A stretch of 64,000 nucleotides of DNA from assembly GCF_019844075.1 (NCBI RefSeq), contig NZ_CP081964.1, forward strand, positions 1,674,001 through 1,738,000, given 5' to 3'. Below the pieces are notes generated by a model, which saw only the letters and a list, made by a program, of their open reading frames with translations, was not told where the DNA came from and did no database searches. Shown piece after piece: positions 24,935-34,045 of this stretch. Positions within the stretch are counted from its first letter, which is position 1, and each line of letters opens with the position of its first letter. This DNA is from Curtobacterium sp. TC1 (GTDB lineage Bacteria; Actinomycetota; Actinomycetes; Actinomycetales; Microbacteriaceae). Position numbers and translations under genes: made by a program.

Positions 24935-26007
24935 GCGGCATCGCGGAAGGCCTGGTCCGCTCCGGGTACGCCGTCGTCTTCCGGTCGGTCTTCGCCAAGA
25001 TGGACCCCGAGCGGGCCCACCACCTGGCGTTCGCCGTCATCAAGGCCCTGCCGCACGTGCCGTTCGTGGGAGGTTTGGTCGAGCGCTACTCCCGGCCCTC
25101 GGCGGCCGACGGCATCACGACGATGGGCATCCACTTCCCGTCCCGCTTCGGCCTCGCCGCCGGGTTCGACAAGGACGCCCGCGGCATCGGCGGCCTCGGC
25201 CTGCTCGGCTTCGGGCACGTCGAGGTCGGCACGATCACCGCGAAGCCCCAGCCGGGCAACGAGCGTCCGCGCCTGTTCCGGCTCATCGAGGACCGCGCGC
25301 TCATCAACCGGATGGGCTTCAACAACCACGGCGCCGGTGCTGCGGCCCGACGTCTCGAGCGCGCCCGCCGCAACCCGGGGCGGCCCGTCATCGGCGTGAA
25401 CATCGGCAAGAGCCGCGTCGTCGCCGTCGAGGACGCCATCGACGACTACCTGGAGTCGACGCGTCGGCTCGCCCCGTTCGCCGACTACCTGGCCGTCAAC
25501 GTCAGCTCCCCGAACACGCCCGGCCTGCGCGGCCTGCAGGAACTCGACCAGCTCCGCCCGCTGCTGTCCGCCGTCCGCGACGCCGCCGGTGACACGCCCG
25601 TGCTGGTGAAGATCGCGCCGGACCTGACCGACGAGCAGGTCGACGCCATCGCCGGCCTCGCGGTGTCGCTCGGGCTGTCCGGCATCATCGCCAACAACAC
25701 GACGATCTCCCGTGAGGGGCTCACCGCGGACCCGGCCGACGTCGAGGCCATGGGTGCCGGGGGACTCTCCGGCGCGCCCGTCGCAGCGCGTTCGCTCGAG
25801 GTGCTGCGTCGCGTCCGTGCCGCGGTGCCGGCCGAGTTCTGCGTCATCGCCGTCGGCGGTGTGACGACCGAGCAGGACGTGCAGGACCGCATCGACGCCG
25901 GGGCCACCCTGGTGCAGGGCTACACGGCGTTCCTCTACGAGGGGCCGAGCTGGGCCACCCGCATCAACCGCTTGCGCCGCAAGCGGCTGCGCCGCGCCGC
26001 GCGCTGA
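24931..26007 (+). CDS. pyrD: Dihydroorotate dehydrogenase (quinone), class 2
   Basis: This 358-residue FMN enzyme oxidises dihydroorotate to orotate in pyrimidine synthesis and passes electrons to quinone at the membrane. The N-terminal helical extension (residues 1-50, [20 protein letters not shown]) is the class 2 membrane-docking part. Motifs: [12 protein letters not shown] (74-85), [10 protein letters not shown] (126-135), the catalytic loop [11 protein letters not shown] (190-200, Ser near 193), [29 protein letters not shown] and [10 protein letters not shown] for FMN phosphate. GTG 24931 overlaps the nrdR stop (GTGA). It ends at TGA 26005-26007 and a 485-bp gene-free region follows. Confidence 0.96.
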   Translation: MSGIAEGLVRSGYAVVFRSVFAKMDPERAHHLAFAVIKALPHVPFVGGLVERYSRPSAADGITTMGIHFPSRFGLAAGFDKDARGIGGLGLLGFGHVEVGTITAKPQPGNERPRLFRLIEDRALINRMGFNNHGAGAAARRLERARRNPGRPVIGVNIGKSRVVAVEDAIDDYLESTRRLAPFADYLAVNVSSPNTPGLRGLQELDQLRPLLSAVRDAAGDTPVLVKIAPDLTDEQVDAIAGLAVSLGLSGIIANNTTISREGLTADPADVEAMGAGGLSGAPVAARSLEVLRRVRAAVPAEFCVIAVGGVTTEQDVQDRIDAGATLVQGYTAFLYEGPSWATRINRLRRKRLRRAAR

Positions 26008-26131
26008 GCGCGGGGGCGCGGGCGTGCCCGCCCGCCCGACTCCGCCGTCCCGACCCCGACTCCGTCGTCCCGACCCCGGCGTCCTTCCAGGTTCCAAAAT
26101 CTCGGCATCTCGCGGCCTGCAGCGGACGTTC

Positions 26132-26370
26132 GTGGAACCCCGGCGACACGCACGCGGCGAGTCGTGGAACCTCGCCGACCACCCCTGGGACGGGAGGCAC
26201 GGTGCGACCCCGCCCCGTGCCTCCCGTCCGCCGGTGCGTCGCCACGCCCGGATGCGGCCGGCGAGTGTCCGAGACTTCGGAACCTCGCCGCGCCTGCGGG
26301 GCCGCTGTGGAACCTCGGCGGCACGCACGCGGCGGGTCGTGGAACCTCGGCGGCACGCACGCGGCGAGTC
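26132..26370. repeat. Intergenic 32-bp repeats
   Basis: The 485-bp stretch 26008-26492 has no credible gene. It holds two adjacent 32-bp units, 26307-26338 and 26339-26370, differing at one base. They begin GTGGAACCTCGGCGGCACGC. A diverged copy lies at 26132-26163, followed by a truncated one at 26164. A G+C-rich repeat of purely intergenic type is likely; no transposase or spacer pattern was seen. Confidence 0.8.
26188..26229. terminator. Hairpin of the GACGGGAGGC family, within the intergenic repeats
   Basis: Arms 26188-26202 and 26215-26229 are perfect 15-bp complements with a 12-nt loop. The arms carry GGACGGGAGGCACGG, the same core as the hairpins at 33980-34023 and, in part, 2404-2445. 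It lies 180 bp after pyrD and could end that operon. Confidence 0.65.
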
Positions 26371-26442
26371 GCGGAGCCCCGAGCCCCGAGCCCCGAACCC
26401 CAACCCGAGCGTGGGCCACGGAGCCGCGCGCTCCGGAACGAC

Positions 26443-26475
26443 GAAGCGCCGCCCGGCGAGGCCGGACGGCGCTTC
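26443..26475. terminator. Terminator of the DUF3043 gene
   Basis: GAAGCGCCGCCCGGC (26443-26457) pairs with 26461-26475 through one G-T wobble and a 3-nt loop. It sits 17 bp beyond the minus-strand stop at 26493, the normal place for that gene's terminator. Confidence 0.75.
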
Positions 26476-26492
26476 GGACAGCGGCGCTGGGG

Positions 26493-27068
26493 TCAGAGGG
26501 CGGGGTACTGCCCGCGCTTGACCTGGGGCTTCGGCAGGCGCAGGAACCGCAGCTGCCACGCCCGCGTCAGGATGTAGAGGAACGTGCCACGCTGCATCTC
26601 GCCGAACTTGGTGGTGAGCTTGCGGCGCATCGAGAGCCAGAGCACCACGCAGTCGAGCACGAACAGGGCCACGAACGCCCAGACGAGCAGGAGCGAGTAC
26701 GACGCGATCGCGGTCTGCGAGGCGGCGAACCCGACGATCAGGAACAGCACGAGCACCGGCATCATGATCTCGCCGACGTTCCAGCGCGCGTCGATCCAGT
26801 TGCGGACGAAGCGACGCTGCTCACCGCGGTCCTTCGCCGGCAGGTAGCGCTCCTCGCCGTTGGCCATGCCGACCCGGGCACGCTCGCGCTCGGAGTTGAG
26901 ACGCGCGCGGGCGGCCTTCTTGTCGACCGGCGTGTTGCCGACGAGGGGACGGCGGTTCGCGGCCTCGCGCTCACGGCGGGACGGCGTCGGGCGGCCCTTG
27001 CCCTGCTCGAGGAGTTCTTCCTCGGTCGGGTTCACGGTCGTGTTGGTCTTGGGGGCTGCCTTCGCCAC
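26493..27068 (-). CDS. DUF3043 membrane protein
   Basis: This is a 191-residue actinobacterial protein. The N-terminal half is charged and basic (SRREREAANRRPL, KKAARARLNSERERAR), with RRFVRNWIDARWNVGEIMMP near 85-104. Two hydrophobic segments follow (about 100-118, VLVLFLIVGFAASQT, and about 124-145, YSLLLVWAFVALFVLDCVVL), then a basic cytoplasmic tail. This order is that of the DUF3043 family, whose function is unknown. GTG 27068 is 53 bp from the divergent M20 peptidase gene, with no Shine-Dalgarno sequence; TAGGAA lies 6 nt upstream of it. Confidence 0.85.
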   Translation of the reverse strand: MAKAAPKTNTTVNPTEEELLEQGKGRPTPSRREREAANRRPLVGNTPVDKKAARARLNSERERARVGMANGEERYLPAKDRGEQRRFVRNWIDARWNVGEIMMPVLVLFLIVGFAASQTAIASYSLLLVWAFVALFVLDCVVLWLSMRRKLTTKFGEMQRGTFLYILTRAWQLRFLRLPKPQVKRGQYPAL

Positions 27069-27086
27069 GGTGCGTTCCTAACGGCG

Positions 27087-27114
27087 TTGTGCGTGCGGGA
27101 TCGTCCTCTAGATT
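27087..27114 (+). promoter_or_regulatory. Probable promoter of the M20 peptidase gene, leaderless
   Basis: A -35-like TTGTGC (27087-27092) and a -10-like TAGATT (27109-27114) are separated by 16 bp. The -10 ends 7 nt before ATG 27122 and there is no ribosome-binding site, so the transcript should be leaderless. Confidence 0.55.
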
Positions 27115-27121
27115 ACCGGGC

Positions 27122-28567
27122 ATGACCGACACCGCACAGCCCAGCTCCGCGACCGACCCCGCGCTCCTCGACGCCCTGCGCGAACAGGTGCAGGGTGCAC
27201 TGCCCACGACGATCGCCGATCTGTCGGCCCTGGTGCGTCTGCCGTCGGTGTCGTGGTCGGCGTTCGACCCGGCGAACGTGCGGGCGAGCGCCGAGGCCGT
27301 GGCGGACCTGGCTCGGTCCACCGGTGTGTTCGGCGCCGACGACGTGCGGATCGTGCGGTCGGCCGTCGACGGTGACACGGCCGACGCCGAGACCTCCGGC
27401 GCTGAGCTCGGCCAGCCCGCGGTGCTCGCCGTCCGCCCAGCCCGGAACGGCAAACCGACCGTGATGCTCTACGCCCACCACGACGTGCAGCCGCAGGGCG
27501 ACGACGCACTCTGGGAGACCCCGCCGTTCGAGCCGACCCTCCGTGGCGATCGTCTGTACGGGCGCGGCGCCTCGGACGACAAGGCCGGCGTGATGACCCA
27601 CATCGCGTCGCTGCGGGCGATCCACGCGCAGTTCGGTGACGACCTCGACCTCGGCGTCGTGCTGTTCGTCGAGGGCGAGGAGGAGTTCGGCTCCCGGTCC
27701 TTCCGCACCTTCCTGCGCGAGCAGAAGGAGCACCTGGCCGCCGACGTCATCGTGGTGGCCGACAGCGACAACTGGTCGGTGGACGTGCCGTCGATCACGG
27801 TCTCGCTCCGTGGCAACGTCACGTTCAAGCTCACCCTGACGACCCTCGAGCACGCGAGCCACAGCGGCATGTTCGGGGGAGCGGCCCCGGACGCGATGAT
27901 CCCGATGGTGAAGCTGCTCGCGTCGCTGCACGACGACGCCGGTTCCGTCGCGGTGGAGGGACTCACCTCGTACGAGGCCGACGTCCCGTCGCGCACCGAC
28001 GACGAGCTCGCCGTCGACGCGGCCCTCGTTGCGGGCGTCCGGCCGATCGGCACCGGCGAGGTCCTGTCCCGCATGTGGTTCCAGCCGTCGATCACCGTGA
28101 CCGGCATGGACGTGCCGAGCGTCGCGAACGCCTCGAACACGCTGCTGCCGTCCGTCTCGGCCCGCGTCTCGGTCCGGGTCGCGCCCGGCCAGGACGCGCG
28201 CGAGGCGTACGCCGCCGTCGAGCGGCACCTGCGGGCACACGTGCCCTTCGGTGCGCGCATGGAGATCACCGAACCGGACAGCGGCGACGGTTTCCTCGTC
28301 GACACGGCCGGTTGGGCCGTCCAGGAGGCACGCACGGCCATGCGGGAGGGCTGGGGGGCCGAGGCGGTCGAGCAGGGCATCGGCGGCTCGATCCCGTTCG
28401 TCTCGGACCTCGCCGCGGAGTTCCCGGAGGCCCAGATCCTGGTCACCGGGGTCGAGGACCCGGACACCCGCGCCCACAGCCCGAACGAGTCGCAGCACCT
28501 CGGCGTCCTGCACCGGGCCATCGCGTCCGAGGCGATCCTGCTCGCCAGGCTCGCGACGCGCAGCTGA
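27122..28567 (+). CDS. M20 family metallopeptidase (dipeptidase)
   Basis: This is a 481-residue cytoplasmic zinc exopeptidase of the M20 family. Metal and catalytic motifs are MLYAHHDVQPQGDD (first zinc His and the Asp two residues later), LYGRGASDDKAG (bridging Asp), FVEGEEEFGSRSF (catalytic Glu and metal Glu), VVADSDNW (metal Asp) and, near the end, the final metal His in GVEDPDTRAHSPNES. The lid domain between includes LTTLEHASHSGMFGGAAPDAM. Such enzymes cleave dipeptides or amino-acid conjugates; the exact substrate is unknown. ATG 27122 is supported by the -10 hexamer 7 nt upstream. Confidence 0.93.
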   Translation: MTDTAQPSSATDPALLDALREQVQGALPTTIADLSALVRLPSVSWSAFDPANVRASAEAVADLARSTGVFGADDVRIVRSAVDGDTADAETSGAELGQPAVLAVRPARNGKPTVMLYAHHDVQPQGDDALWETPPFEPTLRGDRLYGRGASDDKAGVMTHIASLRAIHAQFGDDLDLGVVLFVEGEEEFGSRSFRTFLREQKEHLAADVIVVADSDNWSVDVPSITVSLRGNVTFKLTLTTLEHASHSGMFGGAAPDAMIPMVKLLASLHDDAGSVAVEGLTSYEADVPSRTDDELAVDAALVAGVRPIGTGEVLSRMWFQPSITVTGMDVPSVANASNTLLPSVSARVSVRVAPGQDAREAYAAVERHLRAHVPFGARMEITEPDSGDGFLVDTAGWAVQEARTAMREGWGAEAVEQGIGGSIPFVSDLAAEFPEAQILVTGVEDPDTRAHSPNESQHLGVLHRAIASEAILLARLATRS

Positions 28568-28574
28568 CGGTGCT

Positions 28575-28580
28575 TACAAT
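28575..28580 (+). promoter_or_regulatory. Probable -10 element of the erpA-like gene
   Basis: TACAAT lies 8 bp after the M20 stop and 45 bp before ATG 28626. It is one of the best -10 matches in the window. No convincing -35 was found. Confidence 0.45.
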
Positions 28581-28625
28581 CGACGCCAGGCGCGGTGAAC
28601 CGCACCGCCCGGAGGGAGACGCGCG

Positions 28626-28997
28626 ATGAGCGACACCATCACCACCGACGCACCGGCGACCGAGGCAGCCTCGCACGGCGTCCTCCTGAGCGACGCCGCG
28701 GCCGGCAAGGTGGCGAGTCTCCTCGAGCAGGAGGGCCGCGACGACCTCCGCCTGCGCCTCGCCGTCCAGCCCGGGGGCTGCTCGGGCCTGATCTACCAGC
28801 TGTACTTCGACGAGCGCCTGCTCGACGGTGACGTCACCGCCGAGTTCGACGGGGTCGAGGTCGTCGTCGACAAGATGAGCGTCCCGTACCTGGACGGCGC
28901 GACGATCGACTTCGAGGACACCATCCAGAAGCAGGGCTTCACGATCGACAACCCCAACGCGCAGGGCAGCTGCGCGTGCGGTGACAGCTTCCACTGA
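28626..28997 (+). CDS. erpA: A-type iron-sulfur carrier protein (HesB/IscA/ErpA family)
   Basis: This 123-residue protein delivers Fe-S clusters to target enzymes. The three cluster cysteines are visible: one in LAVQPGGCSGLIYQLYF and the C-x-C pair in GSCACGDSFH at the C-terminus. VLLSDAAAGKVASLLEQEG and DKMSVPYLDGATIDFEDTI complete the family pattern. A strong GGAGG lies 11 nt before ATG 28626. It stands immediately before the cytochrome c oxidase genes but is separated from them by a terminator, so it is probably an independent transcript. The symbol erpA follows the usual actinobacterial naming. Confidence 0.92.
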   Translation: MSDTITTDAPATEAASHGVLLSDAAAGKVASLLEQEGRDDLRLRLAVQPGGCSGLIYQLYFDERLLDGDVTAEFDGVEVVVDKMSVPYLDGATIDFEDTIQKQGFTIDNPNAQGSCACGDSFH

Positions 28998-29016
28998 TCA
29001 CCAGCCGATCCGACAC

Positions 29017-29055
29017 GCGAGCGGGGAGCGACCGACACGGTTGCTCCCCGCTCGC
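29017..29055 (+). terminator. Terminator after the erpA-like gene
   Basis: GCGAGCGGGGAGC (29017-29029) and GCTCCCCGCTCGC (29043-29055) form a perfect 13-bp stem with a 13-nt loop, 19 bp past the erpA stop. The 267-bp gap 28998-29264 otherwise holds the ctaC promoter region, in which TAAGCT at 29164-29169 is a weak -10 candidate. Confidence 0.8.
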
Positions 29056-29264
29056 ATTCGTCGGTGCAACTGGTCGCAGCGTGACCGGGGAAAACGGCCG
29101 GTCAGGAGTGCGGATCGCGGCGATGAGCGTGTCGGGTGTGCACGAGCGGTGGCGAGCTGCGAGTAAGCTAGGAGTGTTCCAATCAAGCTGGGAGCCAGCC
29201 AAGTGTCGCCTTCGTGCGGCTCGGCGGGTTCGGCTCCGAGCTCACGTCTTTGCGAGAGGTAACA

Positions 29265-30167
29265 GTGCGTTCGAATCGCCGTATACGTTGGGCGGCCGTC
29301 CCGGTGGCCGTCGGTCTGGTCATCGCACTGGCTGGCTGCACGCAGCAGCAGATGAACGGATGGCTCCCCGGCACGGAGGAGACGAAGAACGTCACCAACC
29401 ACACGAGCCGCATCGTCGGCCTGTGGACCACCAGCTGGGTGGTGCTCCTCGCCGTCGGTCTCATCGTCTGGGGCCTGATCATCTGGGCCGCCATCGTGTA
29501 CCGCCGCCGGAAGGGCCAGACCGGCCTGCCCGTGCAGATGCGCTACAACATGCCGCTCGAGATCTTCTACACGATCGTGCCGCTCATCCTGGTGCTCGGC
29601 TTTTTCGCCTTCACCGCGAAGGACCAGGCCGCGATCGAGAAGCCGTTCGACGACCCCGACGCCACCGTGCACGTGTACGGCAAGCGCTGGGCGTGGGACT
29701 TCAACTACATCAACAAGGACAACCCCGAGGACAGCGTCTACTACCAGGGCATCCAGGCCCAGGAAGAAGAGAACGCCAAGGGCGCCATCGACGAGTCGCA
29801 GCTGCCGACCCTCTACCTGCCGCAGGGCAAGAAGGTCGCGATCGAGCTCTCCTCGCGCGACGTCGACCACTCCTTCTGGATCATCGACTTCCTGTACAAG
29901 AAGGACATGCTCCCCGGCAAGACGAACTGGGAGTACTTCATCCCGGAGAAGCTCGGGACGTACCAGGGCAAGTGCGCAGAGCTCTGCGGTGAGTACCACT
30001 CGCTCATGCTCTTCCAGGTGAAGGTCGTCACGCCGGCGCAGTACCAGGACTACCTCGACACCCTGAAGGACCAGGGCAAGGTCGGGCTCCTCGGCGACGA
30101 GTACAACACCAACACGAACGAACCGAACAACAAGGCGCCGGTCGAGGCGTCCAGCGAGAACAAGTAG
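29265..30167 (+). CDS. ctaC: Cytochrome c oxidase subunit II
   Basis: This is a 300-residue lipoprotein subunit of the aa3 terminal oxidase; its CuA centre takes electrons from cytochrome c. The N-terminus is a lipoprotein signal peptide with lipobox LAGC ([12 protein letters not shown]). Two membrane helices follow ([19 protein letters not shown] and [17 protein letters not shown]), then the periplasmic cupredoxin domain with [20 protein letters not shown] and the CuA ligands C-x3-C-x3-H-x2-M in [15 protein letters not shown] 29265 has GAGAGG 5 nt upstream. It is the first gene of ctaC-ctaD-ctaF. Confidence 0.96.
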   Translation: MRSNRRIRWAAVPVAVGLVIALAGCTQQQMNGWLPGTEETKNVTNHTSRIVGLWTTSWVVLLAVGLIVWGLIIWAAIVYRRRKGQTGLPVQMRYNMPLEIFYTIVPLILVLGFFAFTAKDQAAIEKPFDDPDATVHVYGKRWAWDFNYINKDNPEDSVYYQGIQAQEEENAKGAIDESQLPTLYLPQGKKVAIELSSRDVDHSFWIIDFLYKKDMLPGKTNWEYFIPEKLGTYQGKCAELCGEYHSLMLFQVKVVTPAQYQDYLDTLKDQGKVGLLGDEYNTNTNEPNNKAPVEASSENK

Positions 30168-30178
30168 GGGCTCGTCAG

Positions 30179-31915
30179 ATGACAACGTCTTTCGTCGGCC
30201 AACCGACCCAGACTGCTTCGCCGGACTTCCAGGCGTCGAAGGTGGGCCGGAAGGGCAACATCATCGTCCGGTGGATCACCTCCACCGACCACAAGACCAT
30301 CGGGTACATGTACCTGATCGCGTCGTTCGTCTTCTTCCTGCTCGCAGGTGTGATGGCCCTGGTCATCCGCGCCCAGCTGTTCGAGCCCGGCCTGCACGTG
30401 GTCGCGACGAAGGAGCAGTACAACCAGCTCTTCACGATGCACGGCACGATCATGCTGCTGATGTTCGCGACGCCGCTGTTCTCGGGCTTCGCGAACGCGA
30501 TCATGCCGCTCCAGATCGGTGCTCCCGACGTCGCCTTCCCGCGACTCAACGGCTTCGCGTTCTGGCTCTACCTGTTCGGCTCGCTCATCGCGGTCGGTGG
30601 CTTCCTCACCCCGCAGGGTGCGGCCTCATTCGGGTGGTTCGCCTACGCGCCACTGAGTGACACGACGTTCACACCAGGGCTCGGCGGCACACTCTGGGTC
30701 TTCGGACTCGGCATGACCGGCTTCTCGACGATCCTCGGCGCGGTGAACTTCATCACCACCATCATCACGATGCGTGCGCCGGGTCTGACCATGTTCCGCA
30801 TGTCGATCTTCACCTGGAACACCCTCGTGACGGCCCTGCTCGTCCTGATGGCCTTCCCGGTGCTCGCCACCGCGCTGTTCGGGCTCGGCCTCGACCGCGT
30901 GTTCGACGCGCAGATCTTCAACCCGGCCAACGGCGGTGCCCTGCTCTGGCAGCACCTGTTCTGGTTCTTCGGGCACCCCGAGGTGTACATCATCGCGCTG
31001 CCGTTCTTCGGCATCGTGTCCGAGGTCTTCCCGGTCTTCAGCCGCAAGCCGATCTTCGGGTACAAGACCCTCGTCTACGCGACCATCGCGATCGCGGCCC
31101 TGTCGGTCACGGTCTGGGCGCACCACATGTACGTCACGGGTGGCGTCCTGCTGCCCTGGTTCTCGCTCATGACGATGCTCATCGCGGTCCCGACCGGCGT
31201 GAAGATCTTCAACTGGGTCGGCACCATGTGGCGCGGTTCGGTGACCTTCGAGACCCCGCTGCTGTGGGCCGTCGGCTTCCTCATCACGTTCACGTTCGGT
31301 GGCCTCACCGGTGTGATCCTGGCGTCGCCGCCGCTCGACTTCCACGTGTCCGACTCGTACTTCGTCGTCGCGCACTTCCACTACGTGGTCTTCGGGACCG
31401 TCGTCTTCGCGATGTTCTCCGGCTTCTACTTCTGGTGGCCGAAGTGGACGGGCAAGATGCTCAACGAGCGCCTCGGCAAGATCCACTTCTGGCTCCTGTT
31501 CATCGGGTTCCACACCACGTTCCTCATCCAGCACTGGCTGGGCGTCATCGGCATGCCGCGTCGTTACGCGACCTACCTGCCGAACGACGGTTTCACCTGG
31601 ATGAACCAGCTGTCGACGATCGGCTCGATGATCCTCGCGATCTCGTTCCTGCCGTTCATCTTCAACGTCTACGTGACGGCCCGGAACGCACCGAAGGTCG
31701 CCGTGAACGACCCGTGGGGCTACGGCCGCTCGCTCGAGTGGGCCACCAGCTGCCCGCCGCCCCGCCACAACTTCACGTCGATCCCGCGGATCCGTTCCGA
31801 GTCCCCGGCCTTCGACCTGAACCACCCCGAGGCAGGTGTGCCGATCGGTGTCGGCCCCGCGAAGGACGCCCCGGATGCCCCGACCTACGACGCCGCGAAG
31901 GGCGAGGTGAAGTAA
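30179..31915 (+). CDS. ctaD: Cytochrome c oxidase subunit I
   Basis: This 578-residue twelve-helix core subunit of the aa3 oxidase reduces oxygen to water while pumping protons. It holds haem a and the haem a3-CuB centre. Visible motifs: [15 protein letters not shown] at the N-terminus; the haem a His in [12 protein letters not shown]; the CuB/Tyr motif [22 protein letters not shown]; the two CuB histidines in [20 protein letters not shown]; and [11 protein letters not shown] with the haem a3 and haem a ligands. The ATG lies 11 bp after ctaC. The cytoplasmic tail ends without a fused subunit III, which must be encoded elsewhere. Confidence 0.98.
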   Translation: MTTSFVGQPTQTASPDFQASKVGRKGNIIVRWITSTDHKTIGYMYLIASFVFFLLAGVMALVIRAQLFEPGLHVVATKEQYNQLFTMHGTIMLLMFATPLFSGFANAIMPLQIGAPDVAFPRLNGFAFWLYLFGSLIAVGGFLTPQGAASFGWFAYAPLSDTTFTPGLGGTLWVFGLGMTGFSTILGAVNFITTIITMRAPGLTMFRMSIFTWNTLVTALLVLMAFPVLATALFGLGLDRVFDAQIFNPANGGALLWQHLFWFFGHPEVYIIALPFFGIVSEVFPVFSRKPIFGYKTLVYATIAIAALSVTVWAHHMYVTGGVLLPWFSLMTMLIAVPTGVKIFNWVGTMWRGSVTFETPLLWAVGFLITFTFGGLTGVILASPPLDFHVSDSYFVVAHFHYVVFGTVVFAMFSGFYFWWPKWTGKMLNERLGKIHFWLLFIGFHTTFLIQHWLGVIGMPRRYATYLPNDGFTWMNQLSTIGSMILAISFLPFIFNVYVTARNAPKVAVNDPWGYGRSLEWATSCPPPRHNFTSIPRIRSESPAFDLNHPEAGVPIGVGPAKDAPDAPTYDAAKGEVK

Positions 31916-31919
31916 GCCG

Positions 31920-32336
31920 ATGCGCGCGAACACCAACCTGTTCTGGATCCTCTTCGGGTTCTTCATCCTCGCGGACGCCGCGTACACGATCTGGGCGCTG
32001 CTCTACTACGGGCGCCCGGAGTGGGTCGGTACCGTTGCGATCGGCCTGACCGGCATCATGTCGGCGTTCATCGCCTTCTACCTCGGCAAGGTCATGGCGT
32101 CCCAGGGCGGCGTGCTGCCCGAGGACCGCCCCGACGCCAACATCGAGGACGGCGACGCTGAGCTCGGGCACTTCAGCCCCTGGTCGTGGTGGCCGATCCT
32201 GCTGGCAGCAGCGGTCGCCGTCTGCTTCCTCGGCGTCGCAGCCGGACTGTGGATCGTTCCGATCGGCCTCGCCCTGGTGGCGGTCACCCTGGTCGGCTGG
32301 GTCTACGAGTACTACCGCGGCAACTTCGGGCACTGA
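31920..32336 (+). CDS. ctaF: Cytochrome c oxidase subunit IV, actinobacterial type
   Basis: This is a 138-residue small subunit found only in actinobacterial cytochrome oxidases. It has four hydrophobic helices: LFWILFGFFILADAAYTIWA, VAIGLTGIMSAFIAFYLGKV, and after a loop with DAELGHFSPWSWWPILLAA two more (ILLAAAVAVCFLGVAAGLWI and IGLALVAVTLVGWVYEYY). The C-terminal WVYEYYRGNFGH is typical. It starts 4 bp after ctaD, so it is co-transcribed. It probably stabilises the cytochrome bcc-aa3 supercomplex. Confidence 0.94.
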   Translation: MRANTNLFWILFGFFILADAAYTIWALLYYGRPEWVGTVAIGLTGIMSAFIAFYLGKVMASQGGVLPEDRPDANIEDGDAELGHFSPWSWWPILLAAAVAVCFLGVAAGLWIVPIGLALVAVTLVGWVYEYYRGNFGH

Positions 32337-32358
32337 TTTGACGCTGCAACGCACCTGA

Positions 32359-32396
32359 CACTTCGGGCGGCACCACATCCGGTGCCGCCCGAAGTG
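32359..32396 (+). terminator. Terminator of the cta operon
   Basis: CACTTCGGGCGGCACC (32359-32374) pairs perfectly over 16 bp with 32381-32396, with loop ACATCC. It lies 22 bp after the ctaF stop. Confidence 0.88.
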
Positions 32397-32423
32397 CGTC
32401 CAGGCGGTGCACACAGCAGCACC

Positions 32424-32468
32424 CGACCCGGCGCTGCACACCGCAACACACGACCCGGCGCTGCACAC
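32424..32468. repeat. Short direct repeat upstream of zwf
   Basis: CGACCCGGCGCTGCACAC occurs at 32424-32441 and again at 32451-32468, with related fragments on either side. It lies in the 233-bp gap between the cta terminator and zwf, about 100 bp before the zwf start. Its role is unknown. Confidence 0.6.
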
Positions 32469-32569
32469 GCAGCGCCCCACGAACTCCGGTCCCCGATCCG
32501 GAACAAACGGGCCCGCCCGCGGCTTGACTGGAGCGGACCTCCCCACCACAGCGAAAGGAGTCACCTCAG

Positions 32570-33943
32570 GTGACCGACAAGCGCACCCTCATCATCTTCG
32601 GCGCGACGGGCGACCTCGCCTCCCGCCTGCTGCTGCCGGGCCTCGGCACGTTCCTGCAGAGCGGTCGAGCGGTTCCCGTCCAGCTCATCGGCACGGGCCG
32701 CAGCGCCCGCAGCGAGGAGCAGTGGAAGGACATCGTCACGAAGTCCTTCGCGTCGCAGGACGTCAAGGGACCCGAGGTCGACGCCACGCTCGCGTCGACC
32801 CAGTTCATCCAGGGCGACCCCACCGACCCGGAGCACCTCAAGGCCCTGCTGGACGCGGCCGAGGCCGAGCCGATCCTGTACTTCGCCCTGCCGCCGCAGA
32901 TCGCCTCCGACATCTGCGAGGCGCTCGAGCACGTGGAGCTCCCCGCGGGCACCACTTTGGCCTTCGAGAAGCCGTTCGGCACCGACGTCGCGAGCGCCAG
33001 GGCCCTCAACGAGACCGTGCTGAAGCTCGTCCCCGAAGAGCGTGTGCACCGCACCGACCACTTCCTCGGACGCACCACGGTCCTCAACATCATCGGTCTG
33101 CGCTTCGCGAACCGCCTGTTCGAGCCGATCTGGAACGCCGACAACATCGAGAAGGTCGACGTCTTCTACGACGAGACCCTCGGGCTCGAGAACCGCGCCC
33201 AGTACTACGACGAGGCCGGCGCGATGGTCGACATGATCCAGTCGCACCTGCTGCAGATCCTCGGCATCGTGACGATGGACGCCCCGGCGGACATCGATTC
33301 GGTCGAGTTCCGCTCGTCCCTGGCCCGGGTGCTCCGTTCGACCGAGCTCAAGGGCGGCGACCCGAAGATCGCGTCGCGTCGCGCCGTCTACACGGCCGGC
33401 ACGATCGACGGCAAGGAGCTGCCGTCCTACCAGGACGAGGACGGCGTCGACAAGTCGCGGAGCACCGAGACGCTCGCCGAGATCTCGGTCGAGGTCGACA
33501 CCGCCCGCTGGAAGGGCGTCCCGTTCACGTTGCGGTCCGGCAAGGCACTCGGCAACAGCCGGAAAGAGGTGCTGATCACCTTCAAGCCGGTGACCCGACT
33601 GCCCTCCGGCCTGAGCGGTCGCCCGAAGGCGGACACGCTGCGCATCGTCCTGAACCCGGACGAGATCGAGCTGACCGTGTCGGCCAACGGCGGTGGCAAC
33701 CCGTTCGAGATGGGCCAGGTCACTCTGTCGTCGTCGTTCAGCGACGGCGAGCTGACCCCCTACGGCGAGGTCCTGAACGGCATCTTCCACGACGACCCGC
33801 TGCTCTCGATCCGCGGCGACGTGGCCGAGCGCTGCTGGGAGATCGTCGAGCCGGTCGTCAAGGCCTGGAAGGCCGACGAGGTCCCGCTCGAGGAGTACCG
33901 CGCCGGTTCGCGCGGGCCGGCGGACTGGGAGTCGTCGTCCTGA
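32570..33943 (+). CDS. zwf: Glucose-6-phosphate dehydrogenase
   Basis: This 457-residue enzyme oxidises glucose 6-phosphate with NADP to 6-phosphogluconolactone. The Rossmann motif IIFGATGDLASRLLLPGL is at residues 8-25. AFEKPFGTD follows, and the substrate motif RTDHFLGRTT (about 161-170; the usual form is RIDHYLGK) retains the Asp-His. Later motifs include VPFTLRSGKAL and the ITFKP segment. The protein is shorter than the common actinobacterial zwf product (about 510 residues). It is not next to tal, opcA, pgl or gnd, so it may be a second, divergent copy. GTG 32570 has AAAGGAG 9 nt upstream. It has its own terminator. Confidence 0.9.
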   Translation: MTDKRTLIIFGATGDLASRLLLPGLGTFLQSGRAVPVQLIGTGRSARSEEQWKDIVTKSFASQDVKGPEVDATLASTQFIQGDPTDPEHLKALLDAAEAEPILYFALPPQIASDICEALEHVELPAGTTLAFEKPFGTDVASARALNETVLKLVPEERVHRTDHFLGRTTVLNIIGLRFANRLFEPIWNADNIEKVDVFYDETLGLENRAQYYDEAGAMVDMIQSHLLQILGIVTMDAPADIDSVEFRSSLARVLRSTELKGGDPKIASRRAVYTAGTIDGKELPSYQDEDGVDKSRSTETLAEISVEVDTARWKGVPFTLRSGKALGNSRKEVLITFKPVTRLPSGLSGRPKADTLRIVLNPDEIELTVSANGGGNPFEMGQVTLSSSFSDGELTPYGEVLNGIFHDDPLLSIRGDVAERCWEIVEPVVKAWKADEVPLEEYRAGSRGPADWESSS

Positions 33944-33979
33944 CGGACGTGACCGTCGCGCCCTGAACGGGCGGAACGG

Positions 33980-34023
33980 CGGACGGGAGGCACGGTGCCA
34001 GCTGGCACCGTGCCTCCCGTCCG
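33980..34023. terminator. Perfect 44-bp palindromic hairpin between convergent genes
   Basis: 33980-34001 and 34002-34023 are perfect 22-bp reverse complements without a spacer, followed by TTT on the plus strand. It separates zwf from the convergent GH15 gene. The arms contain CGGACGGGAGGCACGGTGCC, sharing the core of 26188-26229. Confidence 0.88.
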
Positions 34024-34045
34024 TTTCGTGGTCAGGACCACCGCA

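Noticed and set aside
26132..26370. CRISPR-like reading of the 32-bp repeats
   Set aside because: Only three or four copies, no unique spacers of constant size and no cas genes in the window.
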